64,000 nucleotides of DNA from Alopecurus myosuroides. Its lineage: Eukaryota > Streptophyta > Magnoliopsida > Poales > Poaceae. The stretch lies in assembly GCA_028641055.1 (NCBI GenBank), contig CM054060.1, positions 310,730,949 to 310,794,948 on the forward strand, read 5' to 3'. Below the pieces are notes generated by a model, which worked only from the letters and a program-made list of their open reading frames with translations, had not been told where the DNA came from and ran no database searches. Of the stretch, positions 22,404 through 32,813 are shown piece after piece (position 1 is the stretch's first letter; the number at the start of each line of letters is the position of its first letter). The translations under genes were made by a program, and so were the position numbers.

Positions 22404-22411
22404 TATTTATA
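22404..22411 (-). promoter_or_regulatory. TATA box of the opposite-strand gene (B)
   Basis: Reads TATAAATA on the minus strand about 170 bp upstream of the ATG at 22236, matching copy A. The surrounding 22237-22939 holds no other gene; its right end is the PPT (22927-22939). Confidence 0.68.
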
Positions 22412-22939
22412 CCCTCGCCTCAGATTACCGTTACCATCGGGGTAGTGGGATCGATCGTGGCCATAACACTCGTGTGGTGGGGCCTGTGGCCGGATAGAAA
22501 CGCACGCAAGCGCGGAACGCGCGCGTAACGGCCACAGTTGATCCCACGACCAGATCGTGGCCTATTACTGCGCTTGATGGGACATGACGAGCCGGGGGGC
22601 CCACCCCGTGAAAACTGGGCGCGTGGCACGCCGTGTCCTGGGCAGCGAGACGTCGGGGTCGCGGATGCTTGACACGTGTCCAGTTGCGACACGAAAGGCT
22701 GGATTGTGCTCCGCGCTGCAGAGACGCTAGAGGAGAAATTATCTAAGTCTTTTTACTCGGTTACAGAGTAGAAAGCTGGTGCTACTCGGAAAACAGGAAA
22801 CTCAAGGTACTTTCTAGAGTGCTACTCGGAGGTTCCTACTCGGCATCTTGAGGTTCAAGGGCTATGTTGCAAAGATTGGTTTTAAGCTGGCAGAGCCTAG
22901 TGAACGAGTTCGCAAGACTCTACCAGCTTCGGGGACTGC

Positions 22940-23815
22940 TGTCGGGGGGTTACCCCCGAGTAGGGTAAAGGCAAGTGGTAAAAGCAACTATCAGAAGAGA
23001 GGTTTGGTCGAGTAGCCGCCTACCCGGTACTTGCTACCCGGTCGACTGCTACTCGGTCTCACCTCAAGATGACCAGAGGGAAGAATCAATCAAGTTCTGT
23101 CCATTCGAGTAGAAGAGTTGGCCCGAGTGAAATTGGCGGCAACCTACTCGGGCCAGAAAGTCAAAGGAGCCGTTCTGACACAGGATCCCGCGTATCCCGG
23201 GTCCGTACTTGGCAGTATTCGAACTACTGTTCATCTGGGGCCGGCCTGTCTGACAGTGACAGCATGGAAGCAGGCGGTCGCAGGATAGGGGGGGCCTACT
23301 CTGTGTTTGGCACAGTGATACCAGTCTGTCCCCTTGGTTTTGCCCAACGACTTTACGGATCCAGCCAAGATTAGGAACCAAAGCTATCAGCGGGAACCTG
23401 GAAGAAGGACGATGTGCACACTATGTTGACACTTGTCCATGTTTGGACATATCCGGCTGGGCACCAGGTATATAAGGTGCCCCGCCGCCTCCTGCGTGAG
23501 GGATCGCATGCTGGAACACATCGTGACCTAATTTCTTGACCTAGTTCATCACGTAGAGAGAAGAGTGGCTACTCGGTAGCAAGAACATTGTACTGTGGCT
23601 ACTCGGTGAGACACCAGAATACATAGAGAAAGGCAGGAGTAGGGGTTTTACCTCCTCACGAGGGCCCTGAACCTGGGTAGATCGTGTTGTTTGCAGTGTT
23701 TACTTCGTACCTCACGCGGCTACTCGTCGCGTGATCCCTCCCCGAGCACCTCCAGCGTCCTTCGTCCCCACATCTTTAGCCATCCCATGGCATCTGCCGT
23801 GACACCACCACGACA
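22940..23815 (+). repeat. 3' LTR of element B (876 bp)
   Basis: Starts TGTCGGGGGG after the PPT and ends CGACA. Homologous to 10839-11745, with a short deletion near 23500-23530. A TATA motif (TATATAAGG) lies at 23469-23477. Confidence 0.93.
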
Positions 23816-25744
23816 AAATTGACATGCATCATCCCATGTTTGTGCACTATGCCATGTTATTGATTGTTTATCTCTCTGCATTGTTTGTTTGCTTCTTCTC
23901 GGATAAACGACGACGTTGAGACCGACGATACTTACGACACCCCTTCTAAGGACTTAGCTCAGTACCAGGCTGCTGAGTTTGCAGGCAAGTTATCACTCAC
24001 ATGAACCATCGTGTTCCTTTCAACATTGGTTACCGATACTTTCCGTTGTCTATTCTGCTAGCCCTATGATTAGTTGCTTCTGTTACGAACCTATCACATG
24101 ATATCCTTTAACCATGATATTGCCTCACCTCCACACCTATAACCCCATTGCTTGTTGCCCGTGTCTTACTAGCATGCTTAGGGTTGTTTTGCTCGAGTCT
24201 GTTACCCGTTACTTTCTGTTACTATTTCATTATGTTCTGGGGGCTCGATGTTTAATCAATCAATCATGCTAATGTTGTTATTAATAATAATTTGATGATA
24301 AGGCACCGGCAGGAGGCCCTGTGTGGTTTTGAGGCCTGCTAGTGTCGACCCTAATAGGAAAAGGGTCTTGTCTACTGATCCATGATGAGCGCACTAACCG
24401 CATGTGGGAAGCGAGTATGGGCGCCCCCCTCAATTTGATTCGATTCGCATCTCGTCCAAATCGCCTCATTTAGTTCGGGTTTTCCATTTGCCGCATGCAT
24501 GTTTTTGCGAGCCCAGGCCAGGGTGGAACTTTTGTAGTCGGCATATAGGGGGACACGTTCTTAGAGTGCTATGAGGGTCCCCTTTCTTCGGGGCTCGATT
24601 AGCCGTGCGCCCAAGGTGCTTTGGGCTTGATGCGAAGAAGAGTTGGGTTGTGTTGAGTACCTCGCTTGGTGGGTTTGATCCCCGTCTGGCGGGTTATTCT
24701 TACGTGTACGGCCAAATTGGTGCACCCCTGCAGGGATAAATCTTCTCGAGAAGCCGTGTTTTCCGCGGTTATGGACTACTTGGTGAAAGTACTGGCTAAC
24801 AAGTACTCAGGACAACTTAAACCTAATGATTAACAACCTTACACCCAATGATTAACAACTTGACTAGTAATAGGCTTATTGACACAATAATCTGAACCAT
24901 CATTATTTCAACTGTGTGAGTTATCCTCGGATTGCTTCTTTGGATAAGGGGCGAGATCCAGGATGGGTTTATTTGGTGGTTAGCTATAGGTGGTTAAGAT
25001 ACGCGATCTTATCTCCTTTCTGTTAGCCGGAAGTGGTAGTAACTCTGTAGTTGTTTAGAGCAGCCAGTTGCAGCATCTTTATATCCCCTGTCTTCCGTTG
25101 AACCCAAAGCATATGTGCTTGGTGTTGACGGGCTACACTTTGGTGAATTGTGAGTCTTGCTTGCCAGTACGTTTATGTACTGACCCCTTTGGGGCTGTGG
25201 TTTCCGCAGACTACGTTTCCGAGGATCCCCATGGTGGCTACTACGTGGAGTATGACGAGACTGCTGACGAGTAGATAGCGGACCCGGGCAGGATCCGAGA
25301 CTTCGTGGATGGGCTCCGTCTGTTCGTTTCCGGCCTCTTAGGCCTATTTGGATCTTGTCTGTACTCAGACATTTTGGATGTTTCCGCTGTGATGTAATGA
25401 TGATATGTTGGGACATGTGTCCTCTGAATGATTGTATTTGCTATCTCTGCTCTAATGAGAGCTATTTGCAACTTATTTCAATCTTTTGTGTCTTAGAGAT
25501 CTGTTGTGATATCACTTGTTCACACGCCGTTGACGTACCATGTGTGTATGGTTTGAAGTACGTCAACGGAAGTATCTGGATTTCTACGGGATGGTTTGCG
25601 CAGACGATGAATAGAGAGAGAATGGTTGTCACACGTTTACGTGTTGGCCTGCTCATATTGAGATGCGGGTGCCGGTATGCCCCGTAAGCCATTTCTCTAC
25701 TGTTTAACGGACTGTGAGTATCCCCTAGAAGTCCGGGTGCGACA
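23816..25744 (-). repeat. LTR of element C (minus), truncated by B
   Basis: The right edge reads ...GGGTGCGACA, the complement of TGTCGCACCC, the same edge as the LTR starting at 48060. The roughly 1.9 kb aligns in reverse orientation with 55118-57000. The left part is cut by insertion of B. AAAGC (25745-25749) is its expected target duplication; the partner lies outside the window. A 68-codon frame on the plus strand (25068-25274) is also open in the other copy but looks incidental. Confidence 0.75.
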
Positions 25745-26404
25745 AAAGCCAAGGCTACCGTGTCTTCATCAAGTTTAAATGATGCCCTTCCAAAATAAAC
25801 CACCAACTTAAAAGCACCATAATCATTAGAAGCATGCACGTCTGATCCGAATAACAAATGTACCTCCTTTGCCAAGGCAAGACCACGAGAGAAATCCAGG
25901 TCTAAAACCATAGCAGCATGAACCGCGCTAGTTGAAGGATGAATAGGAATCCGATCCAACAGAGAGACCAAGGGTCTAATATCCTCCAACGAAATAACAC
26001 AATTGGCACGATCCACAAGAGAACCATTGCGGATAGAAAAATGATTTTGTACTTTGGCACGATGACATGCAAAATAGATATCGGATCCTGGATGAACATT
26101 TTCATGTACCTTGAGAAAACGTTGATCAATCACAAAACCCGCCAGATCAGCGAGTTGAATCCTCCTATCTTTCGGATCCAAAAGAATAAACCCCTCATAG
26201 ACGGGTTCCAGCTTGCGACCTAGCAACGTGGAGAAAATGGCCCTCCAACGCTAGCACGTCAGGGAGAGGAGAGACTTGGCCTTGGACATGGGGAGAGGAG
26301 GGTGGACGACAACACCTAAGTGGGAATTGCCGAGAGAAAATGTCTCTAAAACCCTAGATCGCCTCGGAGTCGCCATGAGCGCCGTCGAAGGAGAGAGTCG
26401 CCAT
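25745..26404 (-). pseudogene. Truncated repeat-type ORF interrupted by LTR C
   Basis: Read leftward from a possible ATG at 26404 (MATLSFDGAHGD) the frame is soon broken by a TAG and shifts. From about 26245 to 25745 it is open and protein-like (STLLGRKLEPVYEGFILLD..., GRASFKLDEDTV...). The LTR of C begins exactly where the ORF is cut. I recall similar proteins among multi-copy cereal sequences but cannot name the family or a function. It could be a gene relic or an ORF from an older transposon. Confidence 0.5.
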
Positions 26405-26439
26405 CTTATTAGTCATACCTTAGGGATTGCTTTCACCGT

Positions 26440-26940
26440 GGGGTGTTTCACTGCAGAGCCACATTGGTATATAAAATGAAACACATGAACAGAGGAAGTG
26501 ATCTAAACAACACCAGCAGCTATGTCCATGTGTTTGTACATGCTCTGCTTTGGATGAAAGTTCAGAGTTTGTTCCAGAACTAAACACTAACAAGGGAACA
26601 CCAACATTTGTGTATAAGCAAAAAAGCAGTGTCTTTACCAATTAACTCCGACTCTTAATATGGTAGACACTACCACCTATGTCGATGCCACCAATAAAAT
26701 AAAAGGCGGAATAAAATATCATGTTCAGACACTACGATTGAAAGGGATGCTAGTGACACGACAACTCCGTTTATTATGGAAATCTTTAAATTATGCGCAT
26801 TCACTGCAGCAAGAAGCTAGCTTTTTGGTGCCTACGATGCTTCTTAACTTTGGAGCTGCAAAGAAAAAGACAAAAAGATGAATAAGTTTTATACCATAGC
26901 TCCACGAAATTTTCAAGTAGTACCACATGAACAAGTTTTC
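26440..26940. repeat. Older repeat block, paralogous to 45555-46140
   Basis: About 500 bp matches 45555-46140 in the same orientation, including AAAGTTCAGAGTTTGT near 26558-26574. It lacks the SINE found in the other copy and so shows the empty site (near 26825-26850). The nature of the block is unknown. I see no coding sequence in it or in the flanking 26405-26439 and 26941-27177. Confidence 0.6.
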
Positions 26941-27177
26941 CATCGGTGTTCAGATAATATCTATTTTTTTACATGGAAGACCCCCCATTCCATTAACATG
27001 ACTCAGCTAACTCGCTGCCCACCATAACTTTTGCATCATCCCGTACATTCTCCAACGAAAGCAACCTGTCTTTAGATCGGATAATATCTTGGATTAATAG
27101 TAAAACCTAGATGACCATTATGCTTAATGTACAACTTTGGCAGACTTTTTTTAGGGGGAACATGAGCTTTATTAATA

Positions 27178-27280
27178 CTCTCTCCATTTTATATTAGATG
27201 ATATCAAAATGAGTGTATTTAGCACTAAAATATGTATACCCATATCCATTTCAATAGAAACTAATACAAAACGGATAAAG
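27178..27280. mobile_element. Stowaway-like MITE (103 bp, degenerate)
   Basis: Terminal inverted repeats are CTCTCTCCATTTTATATTAG and its imperfect complement ending ACGGATAAAG, flanked by TA on both sides. These are diverged Tc1/mariner-type Stowaway ends. Confidence 0.7.
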
Positions 27281-27404
27281 TATCAAATAACAAACAAGGT
27301 TCACAAATCATGTTTAGCCAACACCGACACACAGTACTTCCCCAAACAGAACGCCACACGACTTAGGCTCACGTATCTACGCTAAAGCATGTGCTACTTT
27401 ATTA

Positions 27405-27527
27405 CTCCCTCCGTCTCATATTAACTGTCTCACAGTTGGATAAAATTGGATGTATCTACACATATTTTAGTGTTAGATACATCTATTTTTTTCCAACTTT
27501 GAGACAGTTAATACGAGACGGAGGGAG
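27405..27527. mobile_element. Stowaway MITE (123 bp)
   Basis: CTCCCTCCGTCTC at the left is matched by GAGACGGAGGGAG at the right, both next to TA. The long foldback (TTAACTGTCTCA against TGAGACAGTTAA) makes this a clear Stowaway element. Confidence 0.93.
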
Positions 27528-27743
27528 TATTAATCCTTCCCACTTTGTTGTATCTAATATCAGGGATGCCTATCATCAGGTCCTTTTCCTCCTGAATCCT
27601 GACAAACTCGATATGTGTAGTTTGTGCTTGCTTCCGGCACTTGGACCGCCCGAGAGCAACCAGACTCCCTAATCACCGGTTTATCAATGTATACCTTGCA
27701 GATAGTCTGAGTCCCTCAAGCATGGCCAGCACTTCCACACACG

Positions 27744-27768
27744 CCCCCCCCCCCCCCCCCCCCCCCCC
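27744..27768. repeat. Poly-C run of 25
   Basis: An uninterrupted run of 25 C. It may be real low-complexity DNA or an assembly artefact. Confidence 0.9.
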
Positions 27769-29340
27769 GCTCTCGCACATTGATCAACATGCCTTCACCT
27801 AGCCACAAGTATTTTTCTGGAGTGATCACGGGCCAACACGCCAAGGCCCGGACGCGCCCGAGTTCACATCCCAGCCTGCATCAACGTTTATTTATTTTTC
27901 GCCCATCCCCGCACCGGTGGCCCGATGCCATCCACTCTGACGGAGGATCGTGGACAAGTAAGCGGAGGAGCAGAAGTAACCAAGGGAACTTTTCCTTTAA
28001 CATCGGTTTTGAGGCATGATAGGACTCGTAGTGTCTCCACATAGTTCTGAAGAAAGCGCATGAACGCCGCAAAAGAAGATTTTCCATCCCCATGTACAAT
28101 CTTATTTCGATGGTGCGGGCAATATCTTACTGGGTGTTCTCTGAATGTCGGTTAAAATGCCTTGCTACCAGATGCAAAATTCCTAATATATGGTGTGCAG
28201 GAATTACACTGTGGAACCATACGTACTGTTTATCATGCCTTCTCACCAGATGTATTATTTGTCACGGTTTGCGGAGCTACATGTGGTTCAGTCACGAAAT
28301 GTTTGGACGATTTTGAATTCTAGTTAGACAGCCCTCATGTCTAGACATATAGGCTCAATAGATCACTCCACCTGTTCTTTCACCCTTCCTTGGTAGTCTT
28401 TCAGTTTGCTTCTATGATGGAACATAACAAATGAATCTCAACAATGAGAATTTGTGTACGCAGATGACAATTTATAACCTGAGCAACGATGATTTACATT
28501 TAATGTTAGACAAGGTTCTGTCTACATTCTAAACATATAACCTTTATTTTTGCCAACTAAACATATAAGCTCAATAGATCACTTACTCCACAAGATTGTG
28601 AAATGACATTTATGTTCCCGTCTTATGTGAAGAGGCATATCTTGGATAATAATTAATTTAGGATATATGTGTGCAGCGAGCACGAGAAGGGTCAGGAATT
28701 GCAGAGATGCTTCAGGGCTGTTTTGATATTATCCACGTCCGCCCCACCAAACCAGGGGCATGCCAATAAATTAAGAACGATTCGCCCGCCACCGTTTGGC
28801 TAGAGAATTGGGCCTAGTGACCAATATTTTGGCGTGGCTGCGATAGCAGGGCTTCAATCCAAACGCTAGTATATGTCCCTAATCAACGCCATTTTTTTTT
28901 TCTCATGGTAACCTTCGGTCACAAACCAAACAACCCCTTCCTCCCTACTCCCTCTTGTGTCTTGTATGGAAGGGAACAAACAGAGGGACGAGAGCAGATT
29001 TTTCCAAAGGAGCAAGATTGTCATTTGGCGTCCCTCTATTGGGCTAAGAAATCTAAAAATAATTTAAAAGGCATATAATCATTGTTGGCAAAGCAAAAAG
29101 GGCAATATGATAAATAGAAAATCAGTAAGGAATATGATCAATGGTTTTGCATAGTTTATGATATGTGATCAAGCCCTTCTAAATTGTCGCCGCCTACGGT
29201 TTACAACCACCACCCAACCTTTATTCTGGTTAGCTGCCGGCTAGGGAGAAGCCAGCGGCCGTCATGAAGCACAGATCCAAAGGGATTGCGGGAGTAAAAA
29301 AAGGAATATATCCACCCCTGGTAACAACGACGACACCTGG
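27769..29340. other. No gene or clear element seen
   Basis: AT-rich sequence with only short chance reading frames. I found no terminal repeats, target duplications or coding homology I can support. Confidence 0.5.
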
Positions 29341-30571
29341 ATGACTCATGATCTCATCAGCCGCCTTCCCGATGTCCTCCTCTACATCGTCATCTCCCTC
29401 CTCCCTACCAAGCACGGGCCCACGCACAGGCTATCTCTCGTCGATTGTGCCACCTTTGGCACTCCACGCCTCTCAAACCTTGAGACTGAAAACACCCCAT
29501 GTGACTATGCTTGCAAGCGTGTCTCCATCGTTTCCAAGATCCTCTCTGACCACCCCGGACCAGCCCGTCACTTCTATTTACCCGGCATCTACTTCAAGTA
29601 CGATGAAGTAGACAACCAGATCAACGAGATCGCTGCTGGTTCCAGTCTTGAGCACTTGACTACCTCCAAGAGCTCGATAACAACTATGCACACTGGTGGT
29701 GGAGTCAACCTCCTACAAGTTTTCCTCTACCGTCATCAGTGCTCTGGTTTGTACCTACCCTCATAGTGGCAAAAATCGGCTTGTGCGATTTTTCGGGCAA
29801 CATCGCACCATCACTAATTTCCCCCCTCCTTAGGCATCTGACCTTACGATACATTTTCGTCTCGGGGTATGTATTCAGCAAGGTTCTATGTGGGTGTCGT
29901 GTCTTAGAAAGCCTTATGTTGTCGGACATTTTTCTTGGAGTCCTCTCCATATTAGCTCACTAGCTAACTCCTAGGAGTATTGCATTTCGTGCGCGTAGAA
30001 CTTCTACACATGAACTGGTTATCGAGGACAGCCTTGCCTCAAAAGGTTTATGCCATTTTATCCTCTGGACATGAGTTCTTAGACTATTCGTGTAATTTGT
30101 GCACCAAAACAAAAGATACTTGGACTTCTGTCACCCTTTCTCTCTGATCACAAGATTGCAATGATATTATTCCAATTACATAGGCCTCTTGTTTTGCAAT
30201 TGTTCCAACACTCAACGACGGATATGGAAAATTTCCTTTCATGTGACCCGCTAGGTCCAATCGAATGCCTCGAGACCCATCTAAAAAGAATTGCATTCGA
30301 AAATTACAAAGACCGTGACCAATATGTTGATTTCGCCAATATTTTTATTTTGAATGCAAAAGTGGTAAAGGAGATCAAAATTGCTCATCCTAAGAGCAAT
30401 AATATTGAATGGGTGGCTGATCAATGCATTCTACTTCAAGTGAAAGATAGAGCTTATTGAGACGCTAAATTTGAGTTCATAAGAGAATGTACCAATTTTG
30501 GCCGCAAGCATATCCATGATTTCATCGACGATCCACTCAACTACTCATGTTGTAGACGTGAATGGGATTGA
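29341..30571 (+). pseudogene. F-box/LRR (FBD-type) protein pseudogene
   Basis: Starts at an ATG with an F-box-like segment (DLISRLPDVLLYIVISLLPT). Pieces of LRR sequence follow in shifting frames (VAKIGLCDFSGNIAPSL, SGYVFSKVLCGCRVLESL at about 29764-29925), then an FBD-like end (GPIECLETHLKRIAFENY, FANIFILNAKVVKEI) to a stop at 30569-30571. Intact relatives are about 400-450 residues and act as substrate receptors in SCF ubiquitin ligases. At least two compensating frameshifts near 29430-29470, another near 29640-29700, internal stops around 29970-30130 and a TGA near 30460 show it is dead. It is the only host-like gene in the window. Confidence 0.78.
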
Positions 30572-31087
30572 TGCTTTTACAACTGAAGCATGTTCATGAT
30601 TTGTTGATGATCCATTTTTAAATTCATTTTGTAGACATGGTTGATGCCTGAATATTCTGTAGTCTTTGCATGTTCTGTAGGACTAGGAGAAACTGCTGCT
30701 CAAAAACCGTATCGTCTTTTGTCCATTTCCCAAATTTTATTTGGAAGCTCAATTTATAGTTTCAAGTGATATATTTCTTGTGTTCATGTCTAATTAATTT
30801 ACCTCAACTGAAATTGCAAAATGTATGATGCAAAAAAGATTAATCAAAGCCATCACTCATCCTGGATACCTTTAGTTGTCATCTGCTAGGTTATGGTTGT
30901 TGTAAATGATTCATTGTGAGGGCGATTCATGAATTGCGGAACAAGATGCTCATACCACTTGCATTTCAGCATGAGCGACGCATAGATTATCATCGTACAT
31001 TTCTTCTGTACTTTCCTCAGATCATTTGTGCTGTATAATTTCTATAACATTTTGAGAGAAGGAGTGAGTTCACCTTACAAATCTTAG
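30572..31087. other. 3' flank of the F-box pseudogene
   Basis: No coding sequence or element ends are seen. The last five bases (31083-31087, CTTAG) are the left target-site duplication of element D. Confidence 0.55.
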
Positions 31088-31580
31088 TGTCGAATCTTTG
31101 ACTCTACAAATCACTTAGGTGACCCTATCGGGTTTCGACTAGGAGAACTCATGAGCGCTGGTGGAATCGTCGGCTAGACAGGGGGCGAGATTTACCCAGG
31201 TTCAGGTCCCTCGTAGAGGTAAAACCCTTATTCCTGCCTCTGTCGATCTGTATTAGTCGAAAAGATCGGTTACAATGGTGATGGCTCAAGTCGAGAGTAT
31301 GATCTCAAACTCAAGGTTTTGGTGTTGCGGTGTTGCTTGGTCCTCTACTGGTGGCTCTCCTGGCTTTATATAGGTGGCCAGGTCTCAATCCTCACCCGGA
31401 GAGGACTCGAATTCTAACCCTAGGTCGGTTACAAGTTTCCAAACTTAACCCGCAAGTTAGTGCGGGTGGGCTTCACGTGGGCCTTCTAGAATACTCCAAG
31501 GGCTCCTCTTCTTGGGCCTTAACCTTGGGCCTGAGATGGGATGTCCTTACCCGCAGGGTCCAGGATCCATGCCTTCGTCG
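31088..31580 (-). repeat. 3' LTR of D
   Basis: Pairs with 43434-43926 at equal length. The outermost base at 31580 is G where the partner has A, so the canonical TG end reads CG here. A PPT (CTCGGGGGCTAC on the minus strand, 31581-31592) adjoins it. Confidence 0.95.
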
Positions 31581-32813
31581 GTAGCCCCCGAGCGTTTGCT
31601 CGAGTGGGTTTTTTCCAGTCGAGTAGACGGTCGAATCTTGGCCTTTCTTTCCTGCGGATAACCAGCTTGGTTGTTTTCCTGTTTTAGAGGGCGTGTACCC
31701 TGTATAATAAGTTTTCATACTCGAGTATCGAGTAAAGCAAGTGCCTGTTTTTATGGCTTTTTATCGCAGAAGGATGCGGCGCAGTAGCTTGGCTCTCCCG
31801 AGAGATCAGGGCCAATTAATTGCGACTAGGGCAAAAACATTTCTGGCCTACACAGATTCGAGACCTCCGACTCGAACCCGGTAAGGTGATTGTTGCGACT
31901 GGGCCGTTGTGGTCTTATCGAGTCGAACTTAACCTACGGGGGTACCCGGCGCGTCCGCTAGGATTTTTGTTCGTGTTGTTGACACGGAATCATGCTGGAG
32001 GACGCAGCTTCGAGTGCGATTCCAGGCCCTCAAGAGAGATCTTTCGGGTCTTACCTTCATATTCGAAGAATATGGCATCCGGATGTGCCTAGTCGGCTGA
32101 ACAATCCAGGTTTTTATGATGTGAAAATATCATGCGAGTGAGAAAAAGTAGGTTCTGCCTACTCGTGTAATTTTCGAGCGAATAGTTCTTACATCCATAC
32201 GAAAGAGTTTTCGTGTTTAGGAATTTTATGCCCGTATGAAAGAATTTTCATGTTTGGGAGATCGTGCCCATACGAAAGAGTTTTCGTGTGCAGGGTATTT
32301 TTTCCTGTTGTAAAGGAGTCTTGCCTTCATGATCTGCTCATGAGAAGGTTGTATCTATTCGAAGGAGTTTCGTTCATACGAAGTAATTTTCGCGTTTGAA
32401 CTTTCCATTCGGAACTTTCTTTGTCTTGATGATGCACGCTATAACGTCATGGCGCACTTTTCTCCTCCCGATGGGACGTGACGGAGTGCGAGCAGATGGG
32501 TTGGCCCACATGGTCAGCTTTTTGACCGGGAAACGAGACGTCGTTCCCGGTTTTTACGCAAACCGCGCAGTAAATGCGCACGATCTTCTGTTGAGATCGT
32601 GGCAGGAAACAGCGTTCACCGCCTCTTCGTTTCATCTTCACACGTGGTGGCAGCGATGAGCGACACGTGGTGCATCGAGTGGCCAGGATTGATTCGCTCC
32701 GTGTATAAGTACGGGTGTTTGCGCTGCGGTAAAACTTTCCTAGCATCCATCTCAAATCCATCTTCTTCCTTGCGCTCGTCTTCTTCCTCGCGCTCGAGCT
32801 CGTGCTGTCAGTC
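31581..32813. promoter_or_regulatory. PPT and upstream region of D's plus-strand gene
   Basis: No coding sequence is supported. The stretch holds the PPT at its left edge, a cluster of short palindromic repeats at 32197-32397, and a TATA-like TATAAGTA at 32703-32710 about 105 bp before the ATG of the plus-strand gene. Confidence 0.6.
32197..32397. repeat. Cluster of small palindromic repeats
   Basis: Five imperfect units (near 32197, 32234, 32269, 32357 and 32375), mostly of the form CATACGAAAGAGTTTTCGTG. Each contains a foldback such as CGAAA...TTTCG. The second unit has TGAAA...TTTCA, changed on both arms so that pairing is kept. Confidence 0.75.

Larger units (their letters stand above)
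11746..23815 (+). mobile_element. Ty3/gypsy element B, 3' part (host of A)
   Basis: Same family and orientation as A, with matching order: gag-protease, pol, opposite-strand gene, 3' LTR. It begins inside gag with no primer site or gag start next to the LTR. This fits insertion of A into B and not LTR-LTR unequal recombination, which would leave a primer site after the middle LTR. B's right end interrupts LTR element C at 23816, where AAATT is the expected target duplication. Confidence 0.87.

Noticed and set aside
10839..23815. A and B as an LTR-sharing tandem produced by unequal recombination
   Set aside because: The middle LTR is followed by mid-gag without a primer site, which nested insertion explains and recombination does not.
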